Notes under the pieces: generated by a model | The model's database searches: none | What the model was told of the DNA's origin: nothing | Seen by the model: the letters and a program-made list of their open reading frames with translations, nothing else | Assembly (NCBI GenBank): GCA_016110215.1 | Contig: JADWQD010000012.1 | Location: forward strand, 806,001 to 870,000 | Direction of reading: 5' to 3' | Length of the DNA: 64,000 nt | From: Capronia americana | Taxonomy: Eukaryota > Ascomycota > Eurotiomycetes > Chaetothyriales > Herpotrichiellaceae | In this document: in pieces, positions 43,590 to 53,425 of the stretch | Layout of the letters: every line of letters starts with the position of its first letter | Position numbering within the stretch: position 1 is the first letter of the stretch | Made by a program: the position numbers and the translations under genes

Positions 43590-46500
43590 TCATTCCTCCT
43601 CACTCTCCCATTCTTCTCCCTCCTCCTCCTCCTCCACCCCCTCCACACCCATCCTCCTCTCCAACCCGCCGACGATCTCCCTCGCCGCGTTCAACGTCCC
43701 CTGCATGCCCTCCAACAGCCGCGTCAACTCGGCCTCGACCTCCTCGTTCGACGCGTTCGCCGCCATCACCGCCATACTGGGCGGGCTGGCCGGCGGGACC
43801 CACGCCACCAGCGGACTCCTCATCCCAGCCGGGATGGCGGTCGCGGTCGAGATCTGCGACGAGTTGGACGCGCGATGCGCATTGGGCATCCCGTTTGGAT
43901 GGGCATGGCCCGGACCCGGGAACCCCTCCTCGCCAATCCGCGCAGGCCGTCCCATTGCGTACGGCGTTGGGCCCGGTCCATTCGCCGTCAACGGCGTGTT
44001 CGCCCCGGACGACCGTCCGGAGAACATGGTGCGTCCGCGCCCGGAGTAGAATTGTCCCATGTTGATGTCTTCATCCATGGTGGCCGGGCCGGGGTGATCG
44101 CCGTTGACGTCGTCTCGCTCGAGACCGAACGGATCCACGTCCGTCGAAGAGGCTGAAACGTCGCTGTATGCTTCTGACAAGGCGGTCGACGGGCGGGGGA
44201 TTTCTTGCTCTTCCGCGGTGTTGAAGTCTTGCAGCGTGACGGGCATGGTCATTTGGCGCATTAGTGGTGCGGGACGGGTGGGTGTCGGGCGCGATGCGGG
44301 AATGGGCTTTTGATGGGCGGGTGCGCTAGGAGGAGACGCTTCCGGGCTTTCTTGCTCATCTTCCGTGGCTTTTGCTTCGGCCATGGCCGTCGAGAAGGAC
44401 CATTCCATTGTCGCGTGTTTTCTGGCCTTCTTCTCAAGGTCTGAGGGTGCGGAAATCTCCTCGTTGCTTGGGCCAGGGGCATCTTCCTTTGGTCCTTCGT
44501 CCGGGACGTGGATTTGCGGGATGGGAACTGCCGCTTCGGACATGGCGCTTGCAAAGGACCAGTCCATGGTTGCGTGGCCGGGACGCGACGACGTGATTTC
44601 TGCAGGTTCTTGCAGCTCAGGTGCTTTGGTTCGGTTCTTAACGGTCCAATCTTCCTGGGACGTGGCAAAGTCGCGGTGGGCGGTGCTGAGAGGGACTTCT
44701 TCAGCTGACGAGGCTCTTCTAGCTGTCAGAGATTGATTGTTGGGGTCTCGAGGCCCTTTGGAATTCGCTCGCTTTTCGCGCAGTGTTGATGCGTCAGCGA
44801 GTCGGATGGTCTCCTCTCTCATGGGTGTCCCCGCGAAGGCCGTCTGGATTTTATCCTCTGTTCTTGGTGGCGCAGCAGCTATTGCGTAGTCTGCTTCGTC
44901 AAAGTCGCCCAGGTCAATGGCGACTGATGCAATGGAGCTCGGTCGGTCTTCTGCCATGGCCCGGAATGGTAAGTCGGATATTCGACGATGTTCAGGAATG
45001 GGAATGAAGTCGGTCTTGGTTTTGTACTCGTAGGCGGGCTGATCCTGGTCAAAGATGTTCGAAAGATCTGCCCCTCGCTTGACGCGGGCTTCGAAGTTTG
45101 CCTTTTGAGCGGCGGTCATTTCTTTCGGTGGTGAGAGTTCGCCAGGTCTGCGCAGGCCTTTGGGTGTCTGCTCCCCCTCCGGGGTCTCGTCCGAGCCCAG
45201 ATCTGAGAAGTCTGGAATCTCCAGTATGGCAGAGACACGTCGCTCGAAATCTTGCGTCATGCTGAAATTCCATTCATCATCAGCGTCGATGTCGGCGTCG
45301 GATCCGGGTACGGAAGCAGCAGCAGCGCCGCCGGGCATGAATAGGGACACTCGCTGGCCACCTTGAAAGAGCCATGCATAATACGTCTCGACGAGCTCCG
45401 TGAGCATGCTTGTCGGGTGTGTCTCTTCGGTATCTCGGAGGAGTTCGTGCTCAAGGACATCTTTTATCGAAGGTCGTGTTGCAGCGTCGGGAGTGAGGGT
45501 ATACGAGACGAGTGATCTTAAACCATCGCTGAATTCCCCGCTGTCCGGAAGAGATAGTGCTTGCTTCATCCGTCTCATCCTCATCTTCAGTTGTTGGCGT
45601 TCACGCAAATCGGCATTTGGAGGCTTGCCCATAGCACACTCATAGAGGGTGCAACCGTACTCCCAGACATCCACCTGGGGTTTGATCAGCTGCGAGCTCG
45701 TTTTCCAGCATCAGGGCGCGGCCGCGCCCTTGATGGACTTACCTCGTCCGAATACTCTGGATTATCTGTCCACAATTCTGGCGGCATCCAGTGCAAAGTC
45801 CCAATAAATGTCTTTCTCTTGTCTGTTCGGGTGTCCAGGATCGAAGCAACTCCAAAGTCGCACAGCTCGAGCCGGCCTTCTTGATGGATGAGGACATTGG
45901 CAGCTGAAAGAGACAGGAAAAGTCAGCTTCAGATCACATAATGCCGCAAAAGCAAACAGACAGCGATTACAACGCACGCCTGGACATACCTTTCACATCT
46001 CTGTGTATGATGCCAGCTTCATGCAAGCCTTTCAGAGCCTTCGCCAACTCTCTTGCCACAATGACAATGTACTTCTCGGACAATTTGTCCTCTGTGGCTC
46101 GCATCAAAGTCTTCACACTGCCGCCAGGACAATATTCACACACCATCCAAAGCTGACTGTGAACAGGCAAAGCTTCGATCATCCGGTTGAGGTTCTGGGC
46201 GCCACTCTCTTGAGCCTGGCGTAGAATGCGGATTTCGCGATTGAAGTCTCGAATCTGCTCGTCTTTCGAATCTCCAAAAGCATGAAAGTCGGCTTCATCG
46301 ATATCAAGCACTTTGATGGCAACCACTTTGGCCGTGGAAAGCTGGCGTCTAAGGTAGAGGTGAGCAAAGGTCGACATTGAGAGACAGTTCTGAAGCCAAA
46401 AGCTTCAGTGAGACCTACCCCTTGTAAACCCTTCCAAAACTCCCTTTTCCAATCAGCTCATCAAAGCTGTAGTCAGGCTCTGGTTGCTTGGATCTCTTGC

Positions 46501-47789
46501 ACTTCTCTACAACCGCTTCCTGTTGTTGCTGAGCAAGACGAACCGCCTCACGACGGTGTGCGGTCATAGCCGCAGCAGAATCAGGATGAAGACTGTCCAT
46601 GGTGTGAGTTCCGCCTGCTCGACGTCGTCGTCTGGCAGAAGCCTTGACTCTGGTAAGAGCCGTCACTCGTTCAGAATGATGGGCCTGTCTGGAGCGACCT
46701 TCAAGGACTTCGAGGGTCCTCCTACGGTGCTTGATGATTCGCGCCTCTAGTGCTTCTTGATCCTGGAACGCAAGATCTGACTGTTCTGCTTCGTCGGTTG
46801 ACTCTTGGATGAGAAGCTGATCAAAACGACCTTCGCGTGTAGAGCGTGTGGCTTCTGGGCAATCTACTGTCTGAGTCGATGTTGGGGTTGTTGACGCTCT
46901 GGTCTTACGGACGCGGAGAGGAGGTGGAGATAGTGCTTCCCAGAGCGCCTTGTTTTGGCTGGAGTCAGACGGACCACCAACGACAGGAGTCTGACGGGGG
47001 GCAACAGGCCGAGGCCGAAGAGGTGATCGGCGAGGAACAGGAGGTGGACTACCGAAATCGAAGCTGTCGAGTCGATGAAGTGACTTGGGTGGGGGAAGGA
47101 GAGGTGCAGTAGAGTCAGTGTTGCTTGAAAGTGAATTGTTGTGTGGAAGCCGCGACTCGTCAGTTCGAAGGACTTTTCTTGGCGCCGGCGGCCGGCGTTG
47201 CTGGAGCGAGTGGTGGTGTCCTCGTGGTGTCGGGGAAGACTGTGGAAAGGAACCACTGGGCGAGGAGGCGCTAACACTGCCTGCTGCTTCACTCTTCTAA
47301 AGTGGAGAGCAGGATTCAGGTTCGCCAGTTGAGATTCCCTGCGTACGCCGGGGTGTCTTGGGATGATGTCTGTCTTCAGTTGAGACAGTCGGGCTGTTTG
47401 TGTATGAGGATGGAGGTGAAGGTAGCGTTGGGTGTTTCTCCTTTCGGAAGCCGGCGAAGAAAGGCGACGTTCGTTGTCGAAGTCGACTGAATAGCTTTCC
47501 ACTTTTCGATCTGGAGGACGACGGCGGAGAGTCTGGTGTGTGCGGCTGATGGCAGTCTTGTCCGACACGCTCAGGGCAGGAGATAGAAGAAGCTGTCCTT
47601 TGTTAGTGACAGTCGCCCATCTCGGTCGGCACCTTTTTCCGTCACGCCAGCGTCAGATCGACAGCGTCGCAGCGTCGCGCTGGCGACGAAAAGGTCGAAA
47701 CATTGTTCTCTCGACCATGGGATTAACTTACCAAGCGGTTCCAGAGCCCTCTCCCCAAGAGACTTCTTCTCTCTGTCGCCTGACGCCAT
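43590..47789 (-). CDS. Ste20/GCK-type serine/threonine kinase with long disordered flanks
   Basis: Six exons are proposed: 47732..47789, 47347..47592, 46419..47280, 45990..46348, 45743..45903 and 43590..45674. They sum to 3771 nt (1256 aa). The start is MASGDREKKSLGERALEPL; exon 2 reads TPDSPPSSSRSKSGKLFSRL. The second intron must skip a TAG at 47297, and its acceptor is the least certain. The kinase domain lies at ~371-640: GKGSFGRVYKG, VVAIKVLDID, HRDVKAANVLI, DFGVAS and GTLHWMPPELW, with every catalytic residue present. HRDVKAAN and the activation-loop sequence place it in the Ste20/germinal-centre group, which acts upstream of NDR or MAP kinases in polarity and septation. The exact subfamily is not resolved. 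The N-terminal 370 residues are Pro/Ser/Arg-rich, with a basic helix before the domain. The C-terminal 600 residues are disordered and repeat the motif HATM(D/E)WSF. Confidence 0.88.
45713..45730. repeat. Perfect 18-bp GC palindrome in a kinase intron
   Basis: AGGGCGCGGCCGCGCCCT equals its own reverse complement. It sits inside the 68-nt intron 45675..45742 of the kinase gene. Confidence 0.9.
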
Positions 47790-48567
47790 GGTGGTCAGTC
47801 TTTGTCGTGATGGTACGGTTGATGGCGGTGACGGGGAGGCGAGGGGGTGTAGATATCGCAGCGAGGGGAAGGAGGGTGTCCGCCCTCACAACTCGTTTGC
47901 GGTGAAGTGACATACCTTGCTGCCCCACACGGCCAGGGCGATTTTTGTTCAATTTCTCCCGGCAACAAAAGAGCAGATATCAACCCCGTTCATGACAGTG
48001 ATGCTCCCCGATCACGGACAATCCAAATGCAATGATAAGTCCCTGCTTGCCCAATTACTCCGCCATTGCTGTTAGGACAGGATTGCTGTTGGTGGAAGGT
48101 TGTCGCAGACGATGTTTGAGCCCGGATTGAAGCCCTTCTCGACCGCTCCTGGCTTCAGTCTGGAGAGCAGCACCACCTGCATCCTCTCGTCAGTATCTTG
48201 GAGTGGCGGCAGTTACGGGTTTGGATTACGGCGGCAAAGGGTCGCTTTGATGCGTGAATGTCTCCAACCAGAATTGGAAAGAACAACATCGTGGCGGAAA
48301 GGGGGCAGTCTCAGTCCATGGACGCTATTCCAAAACTATACTAGCGTTGATGGTTCATCATTGTCAGTGGCGCCCCAGCCTTGCACGTGCACGGACGAGG
48401 CTGTCGATCTGTATAGAGCGAATGTCGGAGGGCACATCACGGCGGGCTTCAGCACAGCACAGCGGGGGATGGTGCTCCATTGTCTCCTGGTGTATTTAAT
48501 TACACAGCAGGGCCACTGCTGTCAAATGCTGGTAATAAGGGTGTGCCAGCAACGTTGCATCTTATTT
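47790..48567. promoter_or_regulatory. Kinase promoter / prp16 3' region
   Basis: About 0.78 kb between two minus-strand genes. It should contain the kinase promoter and the prp16 terminator. No specific element or further gene was recognised. Confidence 0.4.
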
Positions 48568-51500
48568 TCAGAATCCCATCCGCCTTCTGGGGACTATAGG
48601 CTTCTTGACGATCCCATTACTGCCCGTCTTTTTCACCACGACACCGCCACTCTTGGCCCTGCCAGCCAACAGCCGCTCTTTCTCCTCTTCTTCCCGGCGC
48701 CTTTTCTCTTCTTTCACCCGGTCCTCTCCCATTTGCCGTTCAATTTCCATCTTCCTGTTGAACTCGCTCTCAATGATTCTCTTGTCCTTTGCACTGTACT
48801 CCTTCGACTTGAGGCTGTAAAAGACACCACCAAGATCAGCCAGCCAATGAGGGTCTACCGCTGTAACGGAGCTCATGTATTCCTTGCTGGTCAGAATCAA
48901 TTCGTGGTAGACGACATAGTCAGGCGGGTCTCCGAGGCCGTAGAGCGCAGATGTTGGGTGCAGCTGGACCGTGACACTGGTACGTAGGTTGATGTACTCC
49001 CCCACGCCTCTTCGACGCGCGGCCTGGTGATAATAACCGGAGCAAATGCACTTTCGTATAACGTCCCAGTCTGTGCCACACGAGATCAGTGCCATTTTCT
49101 GCTGGCCGACCATGATATCATGGAGTTGCTCCCGAATCTCCTTCGCACGACGCAGGGCCTTCGGATGCAGGAAGTGCCGTACGCACCAGCCATCGCTGTA
49201 TCCGTTGCTCTTCCATTGGGTGTAGACGTGCAACAGCGTCAGGTGGTCTGATTCGTGCACGAAGAACTTTTCTCGTGCCGCATCGGACTCTTCCTGCCTC
49301 TCTTTCGGCCGGTAGAAGACAGACGGCACCGAGAGCATACTGACGATAGTAAGCATCTCCTCACTGCAGTCGTACTCTGTTGCTGAAGTGATCAACATCT
49401 TTGCTAGAGAAGGATCCATTGGGAAAGCCGTCATCGCGCGGCCGATTGGTGTCAAATCACCGACATGGTCTAGCGCCCCAAGAGCCCAAAGGTCGAACAG
49501 TGACGTGGTAATCGTGTCCTGTGGAGGGGGATCCATAAAATCGAAATCGAGCAAGTCCTTGACACCGAGAGACTTGAGAAGAAGGACCGTGTTCGCCAGG
49601 TTGGTTCGTTGAATTTCTGGGATGGTTTGTATGTAAAACTCGTTCTTGAAAGCTTGCTCGGTATAAAGATGGAAAGCCTTCCCCGGTCCGGTTCGTCCTG
49701 CTCGTCCGGCCCGTTGAGATGCGTTCGCCTGAGAGATCGGAGTGATCTGAAGGGTGTCCATGCCCATTTTCGGGTTGTACACTTTCAACTTCGAAAACCC
49801 CGAGTCGACAACGTACATGATACCATCGACGGTCAGCGAGGTCTCTGCGATGTTGGTGGCGACGACGACTTTCCGAACGCCAGGCGGAGCAGGGTCGAAA
49901 ATCTTAGCTTGAAGGTCTGCAGGCATTTGAGAGTAAATCGGAAGCACCATAAGTTTTGGCGGATTGACCAGCAGGCGCAACCTCTCTTCAATCAACTCAC
50001 AGGTGACTTCGATGTCCTCCTGCCCGGTCATAAAGACGAGGATGTCTCCGGCGCCCTGGGACACGTGAATGGCCAGAACTTGTTTGACAGCACTATCGAC
50101 ATAATCTTCATTTGGTGAACGAGAGTATTGGATATCGACTGGAAATGTGCGACCGGGAATGATAAATTCAGGAGCTCCGCCATAGAAGCGCGAGAAGCGC
50201 TCCGAGTTCATAGTGGCAGACGTGACAATCAGCTTTAGGTCTCTCCGACGAGCAAGGACCTTCTTGATGAGACCCATGAGCACATCTGTATTGAGAGCAC
50301 GTTCGTGAGCCTCGTCCATAATGATGCATGAGTATTTGTCTAGATCTCGCTGAGTCAGGGACTCTCTGAGCAGTACACCGTCCGTCATATCTGTCCATGG
50401 TCAGCATGTCGATCTGGTCGAGCAGTAGCATAACTCACACTTGATGACTGTTTGATCGCTGGTACAGTCCTCAAACCGAATAGCATACCCCACCACGCCT
50501 CCCAGTTCAACTTCCATTTCTTCACTGACTCGCTTGGCGACACTCATTGCAGCAACTCTTCGAGGCTGCGTACAACCAATCAAGCCATGCTTCCCATAGC
50601 CTTCCTCATAGAGGAACTGAGTCAGCTGTGTCGTCTTCCCGGAGCCAGTTTGCCCGACCACAATAATGACTTGGTTGTCTCGAATGACACGCATCAGTTC
50701 TTCTCTTACAGCAAATGCGGGTAGATATTCCCTCTGCTCTTTAAAGGTCTTGCTTTTGCTAAATGCTGAGCTACCAGCGTTCTTCTTGAGGTGTGTCGCA
50801 AATTTGCTTTTGCCAGTGTCCTCGCCCGGGACAGCAGCGGCGCTGTCACCCTCGTCCTCTTTTACGCCCATGATATTGCCCAGTGCCGTGCCAGCAACGT
50901 TGGTGGCCTCTTGTGCCTGCTTTTGTCGTTCCTTTTGCTGTCTCCTCTCGCGTACTACCTTGCTCCCTTTGCGGCTGAAAACAGCCATATCGCTTTGTGG
51001 ATCCCGCACCGCTGGCACCGGCTCCAGTTGCTTCGTAAAGACAGTCTTGCCATCCAGAAATGGAGGTTTCAAATCATGCACCAGAAGATGTACTCGTACC
51101 GCGTCGTCATCATCGAAATCTTGAGCCTGATCGCGCCTTTGCGCAACACCAGAGGTGAGCATGCGGTTGGCTTCCCAAGCATCCACTTCCTTCTGTTTTT
51201 GTGCTGCCTTCGCTGTCATACGCTTCCCGAGCTTCTTATCCAGCAGGGCCTGTTCGCGTTGTCTGTCTGCCCATACAGTATCCGCACCACCGAAAGGATT
51301 GTGAGTCTCGTCACCAAAGGTATGGCCAAACTCGTCGCCCGCGTACCAATCGCGGTCCATGGCTGCCGTGTCTTCATCGTTGAAAAAGGGCTCGGGGCCG
51401 TCAAACTCCTTCTGATGCGGCTTTGGATGTTTTGAAAGGCTGCGGTCTCTGTCCGATGGTCTTGCGAGGCGTCCTTTAGTGAACTGAGGCTTCAAAGATG

Positions 51501-51585
51501 GTCCGAGATCTTCAGCCGAGTCGGTATGCGCAGAGCGGAAATCGCCAGCCATCTTGCGCCGCTTCGGGCTATGGTTGCGTTCCAT
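48568..51585 (-). CDS. prp16: DEAH-box pre-mRNA splicing helicase Prp16 (DHX38)
   Basis: ATP-dependent helicase that remodels the spliceosome between the two catalytic steps. Two exons around a 48-nt intron (50391..50438) encode 989 aa. The N-terminus has features typical of Prp16: DRDWYAGDEFG, HNPFGG and FATHLKKNAGSSAFSKSKT. The helicase core has GQTGSGKTTQ (Walker A, ~311), CTQPRRVAAMSVAKRV, MDEAHERALNTD (~410), TSATMNSERF, VFMTGQEDIEV, VATNIAETSLTVDG and QRAGRAGRTGPG. HA2 and OB-fold regions follow, with VYHELILTSKEYMSSVTAVD. The tail is Lys/Glu-rich, then basic. Splicing across the intron gives TVIKYMTDGVLLRESL, the expected sequence. The first ATG was taken; a second Met (MAGDF) lies 11 residues on. 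It shares a 209-bp divergent promoter with prefoldin subunit 2. Confidence 0.96.
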
Positions 51586-51794
51586 GTTGGGCGGTAGCAG
51601 TGCGCGTTTTGAGGTGGACCGTGGAATGGACGAGATGGAGGAGGTGGACGATGTGAGCGAAGATCAGTCGCAACATGGAGATTTCTTCGACGTGGAAAAA
51701 GTTACCCCGGAGTTTATGCGAGTTGTAGCCACAAATCTCCAACGCGACCACCGAACCCAAGCCTCGCAAGTTCGATCAATCGCAGTCTGTCAAA
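51586..51794. promoter_or_regulatory. Compact divergent promoter, prp16 / pfd2
   Basis: Only 209 bp separate the two start codons, so both promoters and 5' UTRs overlap. No TATA box was seen. An open frame running across it belongs to neither gene. Confidence 0.6.
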
Positions 51795-52318
51795 ATGGCT
51801 TCAGGGCAAGAAGCGGCGCTACGGAAGCAGCAAGGTACGTCTGAAATGCCGCTATCCCTCGAATTTGCTCTTGCTAATCAAAGGCCAGACTTGCAGTCCC
51901 AATACTCTAACTACAAGAACACGCTGCAGTCGCTGGCGCAGAAGGTGGGGGAAATCGAACAAGAAATAGAAGAACACAAGTCAGTTGTCTGTTGCCGATG
52001 AAACGAGCGGCAAAACTGATCATTACTCGTCAACAGGCTTGTAATGGAAACCCTTGAGCCGCTTCCTCAGGATCGCAAATGCTTCCGACTGATTAATGGG
52101 GTGCTGGTCGAGAGGACCGTGAAAGACATCTTACCAGCTCTCAAGACCAACTCAGACGGGCTAAAGCAGGTCTTGGAAGAGTTGCTGAAACAATACAAAG
52201 CCAAGCAGGATGAGATGGACAAGTGGAAGGTAAGTCTTATAGTAAATGGTATTGTCGAACCAGTGCTCATATGTAAACACAGAGAAAGAACAACATCCAG
52301 GTCGTGCAGAACCAGTGA
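51795..52318 (+). CDS. pfd2: Prefoldin subunit 2 (Gim4)
   Basis: Beta-type subunit of the hexameric prefoldin chaperone, which passes nascent actin and tubulin to the CCT chaperonin. Four exons (51795..51834, 51889..51979, 52037..52229, 52283..52318) total 360 nt and encode 119 aa, the normal size. The protein is two coiled-coil helices around a beta-hairpin: QSQYSNYKNTLQSLAQKVGE; the hairpin LEPLPQDRKCFRLINGVLVE with RTVKDILPAL; and the C-terminal helix LEELLKQYKAKQDEMDKWK. It ends KNNIQVVQNQ, as in orthologues. All three introns are 53-57 nt and fall in phases that keep the conserved frame. Divergent from prp16. Confidence 0.95.
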
Positions 52319-52672
52319 ACACCAATTCTATGGTGTGTCTAGACAGATTTAAGTCGCTGTAGAAGGGATGACATTAAAATGGGCACTTGTCTCTCAGATC
52401 AGCCTTTGATCTTATTCTCTTGTGAGCAGAAAGGCCACAGCAAGGCTTTAGCAGCCGCCTCAGCTGGCGTCCCACCACATTGTCCTAAGGCAGCTACAAC
52501 CCGTCATTTGGTGCTCAGACTGCCCTGATTTTCAACTCATGAGCAGCTCAATCTGTAAGTTGATTTGTCGCACAATCTTCTCCCTTTCAATTTTGCCTCA
52601 TCTCTTTAACTGACGATTTATTTTGGCTTCAGTCAAGTCTGGCCTCCTCCTCATCTACGGACACCACCAACC
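52319..52672. other. Gap between pfd2 and the hypothetical gene
   Basis: 354 bp of non-coding sequence between two plus-strand genes; it would hold the pfd2 3' UTR and the next promoter. Confidence 0.4.
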
Positions 52673-53425
52673 ATGGCTCCTTCTCGCGCCGCCGCCTGGC
52701 AAGCGTCAGGCAGGGACACTTGCTACAACAACCACGCCGGAGTCAATCCTCAGACAATTTTCGCGGCTCCACCACTTCCCGCGCGTCCTGGCCTATTCTG
52801 CTGCCCTGTTGCGGAGAACAATCCAGCCCACTTGCCGCGAAGTTTTGTCAACCCTGGCCGGCATGTGATGAACAAGCAGCTTCGGTCGTTTCTCGATTGC
52901 GCTGACGATGCGGAGCTCACCTTGCCAAAGTGTGACGTCTCGCACATGATGGAGGTGACCACCAGGGCCATTCATACTCCTGCCGTCGGCCGACCAATTG
53001 AACAACAACAATGGAACATACCAGCCAAACACAACGACAATCCTTTGAACACTTACACTCCTCCCCTTGAGGTTGACAGCAACATGTCGGTGGATGGCGA
53101 TGAATCTTCAGAGGCGGAGCTGCCGCGCAGTACTTGGCAGAGCATGTCAACCAGATATTTCATCACTCAGCCTAGCAATGACGAATGGCAGCTGCCACCG
53201 AATTCCAAAGCCTACCGCGAGCACCACCCAGAGCCAAGACCGAGCAGGGCTGTACAGGAAAAATACATGGAAATTCCTCCATTTCACAATTGGCCATTCA
53301 CTTCAGAGAGCATTCCGGGAGGTAATTCTGGACCAGCGGGTGCTCGGCCGTGGATGCCAGCATGCTCCATTGTGATGTGGTGCTCTAAACACAGCAATTT
53401 CTATGAAGTGCACGCAATGTCTTGA
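52673..53425 (+). CDS. Hypothetical protein, 250 aa
   Basis: An ATG in CAACCATGG context opens 250 uninterrupted codons, long for this non-coding-rich area. The protein is not recognised. It is rich in Pro, Asn, Ser and Glu with scattered His and Trp and about nine Cys, has no signal peptide or transmembrane segment, and shows stretches such as DGDESSEAELPRSTWQSM and HNWPFTSESIPGG that read like real, largely disordered protein. The last 25 residues (MWCSKHSNFYEVHAMS) may be intron read-through if another exon follows. It could be a lineage-specific gene or a chance frame. Confidence 0.45.
   Translation: MAPSRAAAWQASGRDTCYNNHAGVNPQTIFAAPPLPARPGLFCCPVAENNPAHLPRSFVNPGRHVMNKQLRSFLDCADDAELTLPKCDVSHMMEVTTRAIHTPAVGRPIEQQQWNIPAKHNDNPLNTYTPPLEVDSNMSVDGDESSEAELPRSTWQSMSTRYFITQPSNDEWQLPPNSKAYREHHPEPRPSRAVQEKYMEIPPFHNWPFTSESIPGGNSGPAGARPWMPACSIVMWCSKHSNFYEVHAMS

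Noticed and set aside
46864..47568. Minus-strand frame of about 234 codons across kinase exons 2-3
   Set aside because: It reads the exons in the wrong frame beyond an intron, and its composition (Arg/His/Leu-rich) is unlike the alternative frame, which gives coherent kinase N-terminal sequence.
48100..48987. Plus-strand frame of 295 codons overlapping the 3' end of prp16
   Set aside because: It is antisense to conserved Prp16 sequence and has no protein-like pattern.
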